Assembly (NCBI GenBank): GCA_945952585.1
Contig: CAMFII010000009.1
Span: forward strand, 1-64,000
Direction of reading: 5' to 3'
Length of the DNA: 64,000 nt
DNA from: an uncultured Rhodobacter sp.
Lineage (GTDB): Bacteria; Pseudomonadota; Alphaproteobacteria; Rhodobacterales; Rhodobacteraceae
The notes under the pieces were generated by a model. That model ran no database searches. It was given only the letters and a program-made list of their open reading frames with translations, and was not told the DNA's origin. Made by a program: the position numbers and the translations under genes. Shown in pieces: positions 50,443 to 60,854 of this stretch. Every line of letters starts with the position of its first letter. The first letter of the stretch is position 1.

Positions 50443-53298
50443 ATGACCGCCATTGCCGACCATGCCCCTTTTGAAGCGCGCCTGACGCGCCTGCCGATCC
50501 CGCACGAGCCTGAGGCGGGCAAGGATGCTGCGGAACCATTTGCCGATCTGTCGTCGCCTCTGCGCGACCTTCTGGTGGGAACGGCTGGCTGTAGCCCCTT
50601 CCTGCGTGACCTCATGCGCCGCGAGGGGGACTGGCTGCGCGAGGCGCTGGCTACTTCTCCCGAGGTCTGTCTTGCTGCGGAACTGGCAACGCTGGACGGG
50701 CTGGCCGCCGATCCGCTCGCCCCGGCGCTGCGCCGCGCCAAGCGTCGGGTGGCGCTTCTGACCGCGCTCGCCGATCTGGGCGGTGTCTGGCGGCTCGAGG
50801 AGGTGACGGCGGCGCTGACCTGCCTGGCCGACCGGGCGGTGACGCTTGGCGTCGCAGCCCTTGTTGCCGAGGAAATCCGGCGCGGCAAGCTGCCCGGCGC
50901 GCTTGAGGACGATGCGGCCTCAGGCGCCGGAATGGTGGTGCTGGCGATGGGCAAGATGGGGGCGGGGGAGCTCAACTATTCCTCGGACATCGACCTGATC
51001 TGCCTGTTCGACGAAAGCCGCTATCCCGGCGTCGAGCAGGAGGCGCGCAGCGCCTTCATCCGCGTGACCCGCAAGCTGACCGCACTTTTGTCCGACCAGA
51101 CCGGCGATGGCTATGTCTTCCGCACCGACCTTCGGCTGCGCCCAGATGCGGCCGTGACTCCTGTCTGCCTGTCGACGGCCGCGGCCGAGGCCTATTACGA
51201 GGCGCAGGGCCGGACCTGGGAACGCGCCGCCTATATCAAGGCCCGACCCTGCGGCGGCGATCTGGCGGCGGGCGAGCGGTTCCTGAGGACGCTGACCCCC
51301 TTTGTCTGGCGCAAGCACCTGGATTTCGCCGCGATTCAGGATGCGCATGACATGCGCCTGCGCATCCGTGACCACCGTCACCTGCACGGGCGGCTCCAGC
51401 TCGAAGGCCACAACATGAAACTCGGCCAGGGCGGCATCCGCGAGATCGAGTTCTTCACCCAGACGCGCCAACTGATCGCCGGCGGTCGTGACCCCGACCT
51501 GCGCGACCGCACCACTTTAGGCGGGCTGGCAGCGCTGACGGCGAAGGGTTGGGTTCCGCCGGAGGTGACCGAGGAACTGACCGGCACCTACCGCGACTGG
51601 CGCGAGATCGAACACCGCCTGCAGATGGTGAACGACGCCCAGACGCAGAACCTGCCCGCAACGCCGGACGGCATCGCCCGGATCGCGCATTTCCTGGGGC
51701 AGTCCGATGTCGCCGCCTTTCGCCGCGACCTGCTTGAACGGCTGGAGCGGGTCGAGCGCCTGACCGGCGGCTTCTTCGCGCCCTCCGAGGCGGCCGAGGG
51801 GCCGGAGCTCAGCGATCATGCGCGCTCGATCGTGGCCGGCTGGTCGCGCTATCCCGCGCTTCGATCCGAACGGGCCTCGATCATCTTCCGCCGCCTGCGC
51901 CCGGGCCTGCTGAAAAGCCTCGCCCGGGCCAGCAACCCCGACGAGGCGCTTCTGGCGCTGGACGGGTTCCTGGCCGGGCTGCCCGCAGGGGTGCAGCTTT
52001 TCTCGCTGTTCGAGGCGAACCCGGTGCTGGTCGACCTGATCGTCGACATCTGCTCGACCTCGCCTGCGCTCGCCGCCTACCTGTCGCGCAATGCGGGCGT
52101 TCTGGACGGGGTGATCGGCGGATCGTTCTTCGCGCCCTGGCCCGGAAGCGCGGCGCTGACGCGGATGCTCGCCGACCAGCTTGCCGAGGCGGCGGATTAC
52201 GAGCGCAGGCTCGATGCCGCGCGGCGCTGGATGAAGGAATGGCATTTCCGCATCGGCGTCCACCACCTGCGCGGCCTGATCGACGCCTTCGAGGCGGGCA
52301 AGTCCTATGCCGAACTGGCCGAGGCCGTGGTCGCGGCCCTCTATCCCCATGTCGAGGCGGATTTCGCCGCCCGCCACGGCCCGCCGCCTGGCGAGGGCGC
52401 GGCCGTCCTCGCCATGGGAAGCCTTGGCGCAGGGCAGCTCAATGCAGGCTCCGACCTCGACCTGATCGTCATCTACGACCCCGCCGGGCAGGAAAGCAGC
52501 GAGGGCCGCCGCCCCTTGCCGACGCGGACCTATTACGCCCGGCTGACGCAGGCCCTCGTGACCGCGCTGACCGCGCCCATGTCCGAGGGGCGTCTCTACG
52601 AGGTCGACATGCGCCTGCGCCCCTCGGGTCGGCAAGGGCCGGTTGCGACCTCGTTCGACGCCTTCTGCGCCTATCAGCAGGACGAGGCCTGGACCTGGGA
52701 ACATCTTGCCCTGACCCGTGCCCGCGCAATCGCCGGCAACCACGCGCTTGGCGACCGGATCGAGACCTTCCGTCGCGATCTTCTGCCTGCCAAGGGAAAG
52801 GGAGAGAAAGTGCTGGCGGACGTGGCCGACATGCGCGCGCGCCTGCGAACCGCCAAGCCCGCAAGCGGCGACTGGGAGGCGAAGAACGGTCCCGGCCGGC
52901 TGATGGACATCGAGCTGCTTGCCCAGACTGCCGCACTTCATGCCGGCAGTCCGCAGCGACGGGTGGAGCAGCAGGTGCGCGCGGGCGTGAAGGCCGGATT
53001 CCTGACGCCGGCAGAAGAGGCGCGGCTCCTGACCACCTACCGTCTGTGCTGGCGCGTCCAGTCCGCCTCGCGGTTGATCGCGGACGAGGCGCTGCCGCCC
53101 GAAACCTGGGGCGAGGGGGGGCGCGCCTTCCTTCTGCGCGAAACCGACATGCAAACCGTCGTTTCCTTGACTGCGGCGTTGATCGCGGCAACCGAAGATG
53201 CGTCATCGATCATCGATGCCCGTCTTGGCGTCGGTAAAGATGATGCCGCGCGCGGCGGGGAGACGGAACATGGGGAGACGGGCGATGCTGGTGCATGA
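50443..53298 (+). CDS. glnE: Bifunctional glutamine synthetase adenylyltransferase/adenylyl-removing enzyme
   Basis: 951-residue regulator of GlnA. The N-terminal adenylyl-removing domain has GKMGAGELNYSSDIDLI (~residues 169-185), and the C-terminal adenylyltransferase domain has GSLGAGQLNAGSDLDLI; both are nucleotidyltransferase cores joined by a helical linker that receives signals from PII proteins. The start at 50443 (MTAIADHAPFEAR) was chosen over an in-frame extension of 37 low-similarity residues. The next gene overlaps its last 14 nt. Confidence 0.95.
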   Translation: MTAIADHAPFEARLTRLPIPHEPEAGKDAAEPFADLSSPLRDLLVGTAGCSPFLRDLMRREGDWLREALATSPEVCLAAELATLDGLAADPLAPALRRAKRRVALLTALADLGGVWRLEEVTAALTCLADRAVTLGVAALVAEEIRRGKLPGALEDDAASGAGMVVLAMGKMGAGELNYSSDIDLICLFDESRYPGVEQEARSAFIRVTRKLTALLSDQTGDGYVFRTDLRLRPDAAVTPVCLSTAAAEAYYEAQGRTWERAAYIKARPCGGDLAAGERFLRTLTPFVWRKHLDFAAIQDAHDMRLRIRDHRHLHGRLQLEGHNMKLGQGGIREIEFFTQTRQLIAGGRDPDLRDRTTLGGLAALTAKGWVPPEVTEELTGTYRDWREIEHRLQMVNDAQTQNLPATPDGIARIAHFLGQSDVAAFRRDLLERLERVERLTGGFFAPSEAAEGPELSDHARSIVAGWSRYPALRSERASIIFRRLRPGLLKSLARASNPDEALLALDGFLAGLPAGVQLFSLFEANPVLVDLIVDICSTSPALAAYLSRNAGVLDGVIGGSFFAPWPGSAALTRMLADQLAEAADYERRLDAARRWMKEWHFRIGVHHLRGLIDAFEAGKSYAELAEAVVAALYPHVEADFAARHGPPPGEGAAVLAMGSLGAGQLNAGSDLDLIVIYDPAGQESSEGRRPLPTRTYYARLTQALVTALTAPMSEGRLYEVDMRLRPSGRQGPVATSFDAFCAYQQDEAWTWEHLALTRARAIAGNHALGDRIETFRRDLLPAKGKGEKVLADVADMRARLRTAKPASGDWEAKNGPGRLMDIELLAQTAALHAGSPQRRVEQQVRAGVKAGFLTPAEEARLLTTYRLCWRVQSASRLIADEALPPETWGEGGRAFLLRETDMQTVVSLTAALIAATEDASSIIDARLGVGKDDAARGGETEHGETGDAGA

Positions 53299-53560
53299 GG
53301 CCGATCCGAAGGGACTTGTTCGGGAAAGCTACCGGATCGAAGGGATCACTCCGGATGAGTGCCGCTCAGTATTCATCGACTGGGCGCTGAGCCTGCCGGT
53401 CAATGCCCCCATCCAGGAGGCCGTCCGGGCGCTGATCGCGGAATATGCGATTGCCGAGCCCGATCACCCGATGAGTGCGGTGCTGAAGGATGGGCTGACA
53501 ATGCCCGAGTCGCCGAAACGGCGCGGAGGACGCGCGGCCCGGGTTGGGGCCAACGGATAA
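53285..53560 (+). CDS. 91-aa conserved protein overlapping glnE
   Basis: Small acidic-to-basic protein: MLVHEADPKGLVRESYRIEG, then ITPDECRSVFIDWALSLP and a C-terminal Arg-rich tail (KRRGGRAARVG). The start at 53285 follows GGGGAGA. No family name comes to mind; the layout (a short N-terminal strand region, two helices, a basic tail) recalls small helper proteins. It begins inside the end of glnE, so it is probably translationally coupled with it. Function unknown. Confidence 0.72.
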   Translation: MLVHEADPKGLVRESYRIEGITPDECRSVFIDWALSLPVNAPIQEAVRALIAEYAIAEPDHPMSAVLKDGLTMPESPKRRGGRAARVGANG

Positions 53561-53565
53561 CCAAA

Positions 53566-53617
53566 CGATTTTTCTACGAAAAATCGGCGTCGGCCGCGGA
53601 ATTTTCGTAGAAAATTC
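53566..53617. repeat. AT-rich tandem double hairpin, copy 2
   Basis: CGATTTTTC-tac-GAAAAATCG and GAATTTTC-gta-GAAAATTC, 13 bp apart. The two hairpins are near reverse complements and can also pair with each other. It sits between the convergent 91-aa gene and eda, likely a bidirectional terminator. Related copy at 28137-28176. Confidence 0.7.
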
Positions 53618-53629
53618 GAAAGTGCGTGG

Positions 53630-54265
53630 TCAGAGGGCTGCGGCTTCCGCCGCCAGACGGGTGATCTCTGCCCAGTCGCCTTTGGCCATGGCCTCCTTCG
53701 GCGCAACCCAGCTGCCGCCAACGCAGACGACGTTTTTCTGGATCAGGTATTCGCGCGCATTCTTCAGGCTGATGCCACCTGTCGGGCAGAAGCTGACCTG
53801 CGGCAGCGGGCCGCCGAGCGCCTTGACCGCCCCTGAGCCGCCTGAGGTTTCGGCCGGGAAGAACTTCATCATCGTGTAGCCGCGTTCCAGAAGCGCCATC
53901 ACCTCGCTGGCCGTCACCGCGCCGGCGAGCAGGGGCAGCCCCTCATCCTCGCAGGCGGCAACCAGCCGCTCGGTCGCACCGGGCGAGACGCCGAACTGCG
54001 CACCGGCTTTCTTCGCAGCCTTCACATCGGCGGGTGTCAGCAGCGTCCCAGCGCCGACGATCCCGCCCGGAACCTCGGCCATCGCCCGGATCGCGTCCAG
54101 TGCAACCGGCGTGCGCAGCGTGACCTCGAGCGCCGGCAGGCCGCCTTTGACCAGCGCTTCGGCCAGCGGCCGGGCGTGTGCAAGCTCGTCGATCACCAGC
54201 ACCGGCACGACCGGGGCCAATTGGCAGATCTCCAGCGCGGCCTGGCTTTGCTCGGCGGGGGTCAT
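53630..54265 (-). CDS. eda: KHG/KDPG aldolase
   Basis: 211-residue class I aldolase splitting 2-keto-3-deoxy-6-phosphogluconate to pyruvate and glyceraldehyde 3-phosphate in the Entner-Doudoroff pathway. The Schiff-base lysine is Lys134 in MMKFFPAE, and Glu47 in LEVTLRTP acts as general base; FCPTGGIS binds phosphate. The start at 54265 (MTPAEQSQ) follows GGAGGAACTGCC. It follows edd by 25 bp. Confidence 0.95.
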   Translation of the reverse strand: MTPAEQSQAALEICQLAPVVPVLVIDELAHARPLAEALVKGGLPALEVTLRTPVALDAIRAMAEVPGGIVGAGTLLTPADVKAAKKAGAQFGVSPGATERLVAACEDEGLPLLAGAVTASEVMALLERGYTMMKFFPAETSGGSGAVKALGGPLPQVSFCPTGGISLKNAREYLIQKNVVCVGGSWVAPKEAMAKGDWAEITRLAAEAAAL

Positions 54266-54290
54266 GGCAGTTCCTCCTTGATCTATCGGG

Positions 54291-56096
<1,806 letters not shown>

Positions 56097-56136
56097 GGGC
56101 GTCTCCGTTCTGGCTCACGGACATGGGGATGGCGGG

Positions 56137-56165
56137 TCTATAGCACCTTCCGTTAGCGCTAACAA
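56137..56165 (-). promoter_or_regulatory. edd-eda promoter with LacI-type operator
   Basis: TTGTTA (56160-56165) and TATAGA (56137-56142), 17-bp spacer. A perfect palindrome GTTAGCGCTAAC (56152-56163) overlaps the -35 and spacer, as expected for a LacI-family repressor. Confidence 0.65.
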
Positions 56166-56239
56166 CCGTCGCCGACCTGTCAATACGTCAATGCTATTGA
56201 CCTGGCGCATGGCGGGGTTGCGCAAATGGGGAAAGCGGC

Positions 56240-56255
56240 AGGTCAAAGCTGACCT
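56240..56255. promoter_or_regulatory. AGGTCA-N4-TGACCT palindrome
   Basis: Perfect inverted repeat with 6-bp arms, 42 bp before the 64-aa gene. Possible operator; the regulator is unknown. Confidence 0.35.
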
Positions 56256-56297
56256 AGATTAGCGGCAGGGAGGTGTGTCCGTCACGAAGGAACTTTG

Positions 56298-56492
56298 ATG
56301 ATGACCACCGATGCAAGCAAACTCCGCCAAGCTCGCAGCCTTGCCGAAGTCGATATTGATGCTCTCATTCGCTCGGCGCATCTGGAGCGGAACCGGGTCC
56401 TGATAGCCAAGGCCGCCTCTGCCTTGGGCGCGCTGAGGCGCAACGTCCGGCACCACCTGCAGATCGTGCCGAGGGTGCTTCCGGTCGAATGA
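56298..56492 (+). CDS. 64-aa small basic protein
   Basis: MMTTDASKLRQARSLAEVDI at the start, then a helical middle (SAHLERNRVLIAKAASALGALR) and VRHHLQIVPRVLPVE at the end. Predicted alpha-helical and basic; it recalls the short DUF1127-like helical proteins common in Rhodobacterales but does not carry their Arg-rich signature clearly. AAGGAAC lies 6-7 nt before the ATG. No function assigned. Confidence 0.55.
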   Translation: MMTTDASKLRQARSLAEVDIDALIRSAHLERNRVLIAKAASALGALRRNVRHHLQIVPRVLPVE

Positions 56493-56684
56493 CGGCTGGA
56501 TTGGCAGGGCAGAGCGCAGGCAAATCTTGCCGGATGCGCAGTTTACAATCATTGACCTGTGCCCTGATGGCGGCATCAGAAGAGGATTGCAGCCAGCGTG
56601 CCCGACGTCCTGCCCGGTTGCCGGGCCTGGTGTCGGTGGCGCTGAACCCTTCCGCCGGTCGGGTCGATCGGCTAGGGAAGGGGC

Positions 56685-57902
56685 ATGACCGATGACACCG
56701 CCGCCCCCGCCTATCGCTATCCCGTCGTCCGCCTGCGGCCCAAGGCCGAGGCGCGGGCGATCCGCCACGGTTTTCCCTGGGTCTATGCCGACGAGCTGGT
56801 GACCGACCGGCGCACACAGGCGCTGAAGCCGGGCGCCCTGGCCGTGCTCGAGGATGCCGAGCGTCGTGCGCTTGGCCTTGTCACAGTCAACACTGCGTCG
56901 AAGATCATCGCCCGGATGCTTGACCGCGATCCGGCGGCAGCGATCGACGAGAACTGGTTCGCTGTCCGACTGACGCGCGCGTTGGCCTTGCGCGAGCGGC
57001 TGTTCGATGCGCCCTTCTACCGCCTTGTCCATGCCGAGGCCGATGGCCTGCCTGGGATCGTCATTGACCGGTTCGGCGACACCGCCGTGATCCAGCCGAA
57101 CGCCGCCTGGGCCGAGGCGCATCTGGCCCAGCTGGCCGCGGCGCTGGCCCGTGTCGCGGGCGTGGCGAACATCGTCAAGAACGGCTCCGGCCGGGCGCGG
57201 GGCCTTGAGGGGCTGGAGGAAGAGACGGCAATTCTGACAGGCAATGTCGGGGGCCCGGTCCCGGTGCCGATGAACGGCGCGACCTACATGGCCGACCTCC
57301 TTGGCGGGCAGAAGACCGGTCTATTCTACGACCAGCGCCCGAACCATGCCTTCGCGCAGCGGCTGGCCAAGGGCGCCGCCGTGCTCGATGTCTTTTCCCA
57401 TGTCGGTGGTTTCGCCCTTGCGGCGCTCGCCGGCGGGGCGGCTTCGGCGCTCTCGGTCGATGCCTCGGCGGCGGCGCTGGCTCTGGCCTCGGATGGCGCG
57501 GCGGCGATGGGGGCGCGGGACCGGTTCACCACTCGGCAGGGCGATGCTTTCGCCATGCTTGAGGCTCTTGGTACCGAAGGCGCGCGCTTCGATCTGGTGA
57601 TCTGCGATCCGCCCGCCTTTGCGCCCGCGAAACCGGCGGTCGAGGCCGGTTTGCGCGCCTATGAACGGGTCGCGCGCCTTGCCGCGCCGCTCGTCTGTCC
57701 CGGCGGCTATCTGGTGCTATGTTCCTGCTCGCATGCGGTCGACCTGACCGCCTTCCGCAACGCCTCGGCCCGCGGCATCGGGCGCGGGGGGCGGCGGGCG
57801 CAGCTGATCCATACCGGTTTCGCCGGACCGGACCATCCGATCCTGCCGCAACTGGCCGAGGGCGGCTATCTCAAGTCGCTCTTCTTCCGGCTGGACGGAT
57901 GA
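56685..57902 (+). CDS. rlmI: RlmI-like class I SAM methyltransferase
   Basis: 405-residue methyltransferase with an N-terminal PUA domain (~10-80) and a C-terminal Rossmann domain. FYDQRPNHAF (~206-215), DVFSHVGGFALAA (SAM loop), ICDPPAFAPAK (catalytic DPPAF) and CSCSH match 23S rRNA (cytosine-C5) methyltransferase RlmI. The start ATG at 56685 follows GGGAAGGGGC. A PIN-domain gene overlaps its stop. Confidence 0.86.
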   Translation: MTDDTAAPAYRYPVVRLRPKAEARAIRHGFPWVYADELVTDRRTQALKPGALAVLEDAERRALGLVTVNTASKIIARMLDRDPAAAIDENWFAVRLTRALALRERLFDAPFYRLVHAEADGLPGIVIDRFGDTAVIQPNAAWAEAHLAQLAAALARVAGVANIVKNGSGRARGLEGLEEETAILTGNVGGPVPVPMNGATYMADLLGGQKTGLFYDQRPNHAFAQRLAKGAAVLDVFSHVGGFALAALAGGAASALSVDASAAALALASDGAAAMGARDRFTTRQGDAFAMLEALGTEGARFDLVICDPPAFAPAKPAVEAGLRAYERVARLAAPLVCPGGYLVLCSCSHAVDLTAFRNASARGIGRGGRRAQLIHTGFAGPDHPILPQLAEGGYLKSLFFRLDG

Positions 57903-58447
57903 AGGTCGTCCTCGACGCCTGCGTCCTGTACCCGACCGTCCTGCGCGAGATCCTCCTGAAGGTCGCACAGGCGGGCCTCTACCAGCCAGTCTGGTCGGAC
58001 CGCATCCTCGAGGAATGGGCGCGCGCGACGCGCAAGCTCGGCCCCGGGGCCGAGACGGTGGTGCGGGGCGAGATCGCGGTCGTCCGCGACACCTTTCCCC
58101 GGGCAGCGACGCCCGAGCGCCCCGAGATCGAGGCGCGCCTGCTCCTGCCCGATCCGAACGACCGCCATGTGCTTGCCACCGCAATCGCCTCGCATGCCGA
58201 TGCGATCCTGACCTTCAACGCCGGCGACTTCCCGCGCCATCTGCTGGCCGAGGAAGGCCTTGCCAGGCTCGACCCGGACGGGTTCCTGCGCGACCTCTGG
58301 TTGCGCCAGCCCGAGGCCGTGGCCACCGCCGTCGATGCGGTGCGCCGCGAGGCGGAACGACTGTCGGGCGAAAGCTGGCCGGTCCGGCGGCTTCTGAAGA
58401 GGGCCGGGCTGCCGAGGTTGGGCAAGGCCCTTGAGCAGGGGATGTGA
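57899..58447 (+). CDS. PIN-domain protein
   Basis: 182-residue PIN-fold protein. VVLDACVLYPTVLREIL gives the first acidic residue (Asp6), EEWARATRKL a middle acid, and LPDPNDRHVLATAI the third and fourth acids (Asp-Asp) of a ribonuclease-like active site. It is larger than usual VapC toxins, and no antitoxin gene adjoins, so a toxin-antitoxin role is unlikely; a single-gene RNA-processing or stress role is possible. It overlaps the rlmI stop (ATGA). Confidence 0.8.
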   Translation: MKVVLDACVLYPTVLREILLKVAQAGLYQPVWSDRILEEWARATRKLGPGAETVVRGEIAVVRDTFPRAATPERPEIEARLLLPDPNDRHVLATAIASHADAILTFNAGDFPRHLLAEEGLARLDPDGFLRDLWLRQPEAVATAVDAVRREAERLSGESWPVRRLLKRAGLPRLGKALEQGM

Positions 58448-58479
58448 GATCCGCGGAAGTCTCGCGGGCGGCAGCGGTG

Positions 58480-58535
58480 GAGTGGGGGTTTCCCACCCCC
58501 ACACCCCCGTGGGATATTTTTCAGCAGAAAATGGG
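58480..58535 (+). repeat. Dispersed GC-hairpin repeat, copy C
   Basis: GTGGGGGTTTCCCACCCCCAC hairpin followed by a C-run, GTGGGATATTTTTCAGCAGAAAATGG-like tail. Best-preserved copy; it lies between convergent PIN and M48 genes and could terminate either. Confidence 0.7.
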
Positions 58536-58544
58536 CCGGGGCGG

Positions 58545-59240
58545 TCAGCCCGTCACGCTCCACCGCGCCTCGCGCTCCTCGATCCGGCGGATGCGGTCCT
58601 CGATCGGCGGGTGGCTGGCAAGCCAGGCCGGGGCGCCGCCGGGCATCCCCGTGCTGCCGGTCAGCGCGCCGAGCTTGCGGAACATCGTCTTTTGCGGGCG
58701 CGTCCCGATCCCGGACTTGACCAGCAGGGCCGAGGCATAGGCATCGGCCTCGTGCTCGTCGCTGCGCGACAGATGCGCGGTCAGGGCGCCGGTCACCGTG
58801 CGGACCAGCACCGGCCCGATGCCGGGCACGAAACGTCCAAGCGTCGCCATCAGCAGCATCCCGAGCGCGTTGGCGCCGGTGAAGTCGATCATCCGGCGCT
58901 TGGAATGGCCAAGGGCGACATGGCCCAGTTCATGGGCGATGACGCTGGCCAGTTCCTCGGCCGAGACCACGCCCTGCCGGTATTTCTCGACGAAGCCGCG
59001 GGTCAGGAAGATGCGGCCGTCTGGGGCAGCGAGCCCGTTCACGGCGGGGATTTCATAGACATGAACCTTGACCTGCGGCAGGTCGAGCGCCTTCGCCATC
59101 TTCCCGGTCATTTCGGCAAAGCCCGGCTCGTCCAGCGGTCTTGACTGCGCATCGAGCGTCTTGAGTGTCCGCCATGCCGAAAAGCGGTACATCGCATAGC
59201 CATAGGCCAGCATCAGGAGGAGGGGCAGGAACTTCAGCAT
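58545..59240 (-). CDS. M48 family zinc metalloprotease
   Basis: 231-residue membrane-linked peptidase. The N-terminal hydrophobic segment (~4-20) is probably an anchor. The zinc site is HELGH at residues 103-107 with Glu164 in DEHEADAYA as the third ligand. NGLAAPDGRIFLTRG is typical of M48 (HtpX/BepA-like) proteins. It is smaller than HtpX, having one anchor. It ends the leftward group that includes the DedA cassettes, 42 bp after DedA-B, which suggests a role in membrane quality control. Confidence 0.88.
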   Translation of the reverse strand: MLKFLPLLLMLAYGYAMYRFSAWRTLKTLDAQSRPLDEPGFAEMTGKMAKALDLPQVKVHVYEIPAVNGLAAPDGRIFLTRGFVEKYRQGVVSAEELASVIAHELGHVALGHSKRRMIDFTGANALGMLLMATLGRFVPGIGPVLVRTVTGALTAHLSRSDEHEADAYASALLVKSGIGTRPQKTMFRKLGALTGSTGMPGGAPAWLASHPPIEDRIRRIEEREARWSVTG

Positions 59241-59282
59241 GACCGGAATATGGGGCGCGGGCGGGCCGCCGCCAAGCGGCGC

Positions 59283-59882
59283 TCAGCCATCCTCGTGCCG
59301 TCGCCACAAGTGCCGGCCGATCATCATCGCCAGGCCAAGGAAGGCCACCGCTGCCAGAACCGAGGTCATCTTCGCGCTCAGGTGGCTGACATTGTCGGCA
59401 AAGACATAGCCGCCGCCGATATAGGCGAGGATCCAGATCCCGTCGCCGATCAGGACGCCGAGCGAAAACCGGTTCCACCCCACGCGCGTGGCCCCCGAGG
59501 CAAGGTTGATCCAGGGCCCGAGCGCCGACAGCGGAAAGCGGCTGACGATCACCGCGATCAGCGCGCGGCGGTCAAGCTCGTGCTGGGCGCGGTCCATCGT
59601 CGGGGCAAGCCGGGGGTTGTGGTGGAACCGCTGCCACAGCGGCTCGCCGCCGAAGCGGCCGGCAAGATAGCCGATCTGGTCACCGATCACCGCGCCGACC
59701 AGCGTCGCGAGCATCACCGGCGCCATATGCATGTCACCGGCGGCGATGAACGCCCCTGCGGCCATCATCATCGCCGAGGTCGGCATCGGGATGCCCGCGC
59801 AGGAAATCAGCGCCACCGCGAACAGGACCGAGGCGCCGTGGGCCGGGATCAGGGCGTTGAGTTCATGGATGAAATGCTCCAT
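59283..59882 (-). CDS. DedA family membrane protein, copy B
   Basis: 199-residue protein with four to five hydrophobic segments. GDQIGYLAGRFGG and SRFPLSALGPWINLASGAT are the characteristic DedA blocks; the conserved acidic and Arg residues are retained. DedA/SNARE-associated proteins are lipid (undecaprenyl phosphate or phosphatidylethanolamine) flippases in some cases. It is about 45-50% identical by eye to copy A at 60243-60854. The start at 59882 overlaps the stop of its small partner gene (TGATG). Confidence 0.88.
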   Translation of the reverse strand: MEHFIHELNALIPAHGASVLFAVALISCAGIPMPTSAMMMAAGAFIAAGDMHMAPVMLATLVGAVIGDQIGYLAGRFGGEPLWQRFHHNPRLAPTMDRAQHELDRRALIAVIVSRFPLSALGPWINLASGATRVGWNRFSLGVLIGDGIWILAYIGGGYVFADNVSHLSAKMTSVLAAVAFLGLAMMIGRHLWRRHEDG

Positions 59883-60211
59883 CACGGCGCGTCCCCGGCA
59901 TTGGCATCGGCGGCGGTCTGGATCTCGGCCAGCACGTCGGCGACGCTCCGGCCCTGAGCCTGGGCGAGATCGCGGATCGAGGCGAAGGGCGGCGCGCCCG
60001 GCGGAAAGCCCAGGATGCGGGCCATGTCGGCCTCGGGCACATGGAACACCGCCATGACATGGCGCGGGCTCATCCAGTCTTCGACCGAGCGCCTGCCATC
60101 ATCGGCCAGGATCCGCCAGACCGCGTCGCCGGCAAAGATCAGCCCAAGCGCGAGGCAAAGCCAGAACAGCAGGCGCAACGAAAGCGGGGCGGGCGACCGG
60201 GGCGATGTCAT
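59882..60211 (-). CDS. Small single-span membrane protein, copy B
   Basis: 109-residue protein with one transmembrane helix (~12-30) and a soluble domain containing VEDWMSPRHVMAVFHVPEADM and IRDLAQAQGRSVADVLAEI. The same layout and motifs (WM[S/T]P, a V[FY]H[VL]P box, AQG-x4 helix) appear in copy A at 60851-61183, so the two are paralogues. Each copy precedes a DedA gene with overlapping start/stop, suggesting a subunit or regulator of that DedA protein. I know no family name. Confidence 0.75.
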   Translation of the reverse strand: MTSPRSPAPLSLRLLFWLCLALGLIFAGDAVWRILADDGRRSVEDWMSPRHVMAVFHVPEADMARILGFPPGAPPFASIRDLAQAQGRSVADVLAEIQTAADANAGDAP

Positions 60212-60242
60212 GCGCGCATCATTTCCTGCCGGGACGACTCGA

Positions 60243-60854
60243 TCAAGCCTTGCCTTCCGCAGACGTAGGTCGCCGGCGCCACTGCCAGATCGCCCGTCCC
60301 AAGAGCAGCGTCATCACGCCCGCGCCGAGGAATCCGATTGCCGGAACCACCGTGCCCTCCATCTGGTCGAGATGGGCGGCGAAGGCGTAGCCCAGACCGA
60401 TATAGAGCAGGACCCAGGTCGTCTCGCCCAGAAGGCTCGCCAGCGAGAACCGTCGCCAGTCGACGCGCGTCGCCCCGGCGGCCAGGTTGACATAGGGGCC
60501 GAGCGCGCTGACCAGCCAGCGGCTGAAATAGACCGTCGAGAGCGCCCGGCGGTCCAGCGCCTCGGCCGCCTTGCGCAGCATCGGGCCGGAGGTCGGGCTG
60601 GCAGCCAGCCTTTGCCACAGACGGCTCCCCCCAAAACGGCCGGCCCCGTAGCCGGTCTGGTCCCCGATCAGCGCCCCGGCCAAAGCCGCGCCCAGCACCG
60701 ACAGCGCCGCAAGATCGCCCGAGGCGACAAAGGCCCCGGCCGCGATCATCAGCAGCGACGAGGGGATGGGAACGGCAAGGCAGGACAGGAAGGTGGCAAG
60801 GAACAGCACGCTCGGCCCATGCGTAGGCACCAGGCCATAGAGCGTGTTGATCAT
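60243..60854 (-). CDS. DedA family membrane protein, copy A
   Basis: 203-residue multi-pass protein with GDQTGYGAGRFGGSRLWQ and SRWLVSALGPYVNLAAGAT, the DedA signatures, and a basic C-terminal tail. Its ATG overlaps the stop of the small partner gene (ATGA), and the second cassette begins 31 bp later. The paralogue is copy B at 59283-59882. Both would reside in the inner membrane and probably move polyprenyl- or phospholipids; their different partners may tune substrate or regulation. Confidence 0.88.
   Translation of the reverse strand: MINTLYGLVPTHGPSVLFLATFLSCLAVPIPSSLLMIAAGAFVASGDLAALSVLGAALAGALIGDQTGYGAGRFGGSRLWQRLAASPTSGPMLRKAAEALDRRALSTVYFSRWLVSALGPYVNLAAGATRVDWRRFSLASLLGETTWVLLYIGLGYAFAAHLDQMEGTVVPAIGFLGAGVMTLLLGRAIWQWRRRPTSAEGKA

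Noticed and set aside
56489-56695. Short frame overlapping the 64-aa gene stop by ATGA
   Set aside because: Arg/Ser-rich without a ribosome site or domain; probably the rlmI promoter region.
57899-58447. PIN protein as VapC toxin of a toxin-antitoxin pair
   Set aside because: No small antitoxin gene adjoins; the gene overlaps rlmI and is longer than typical VapC.
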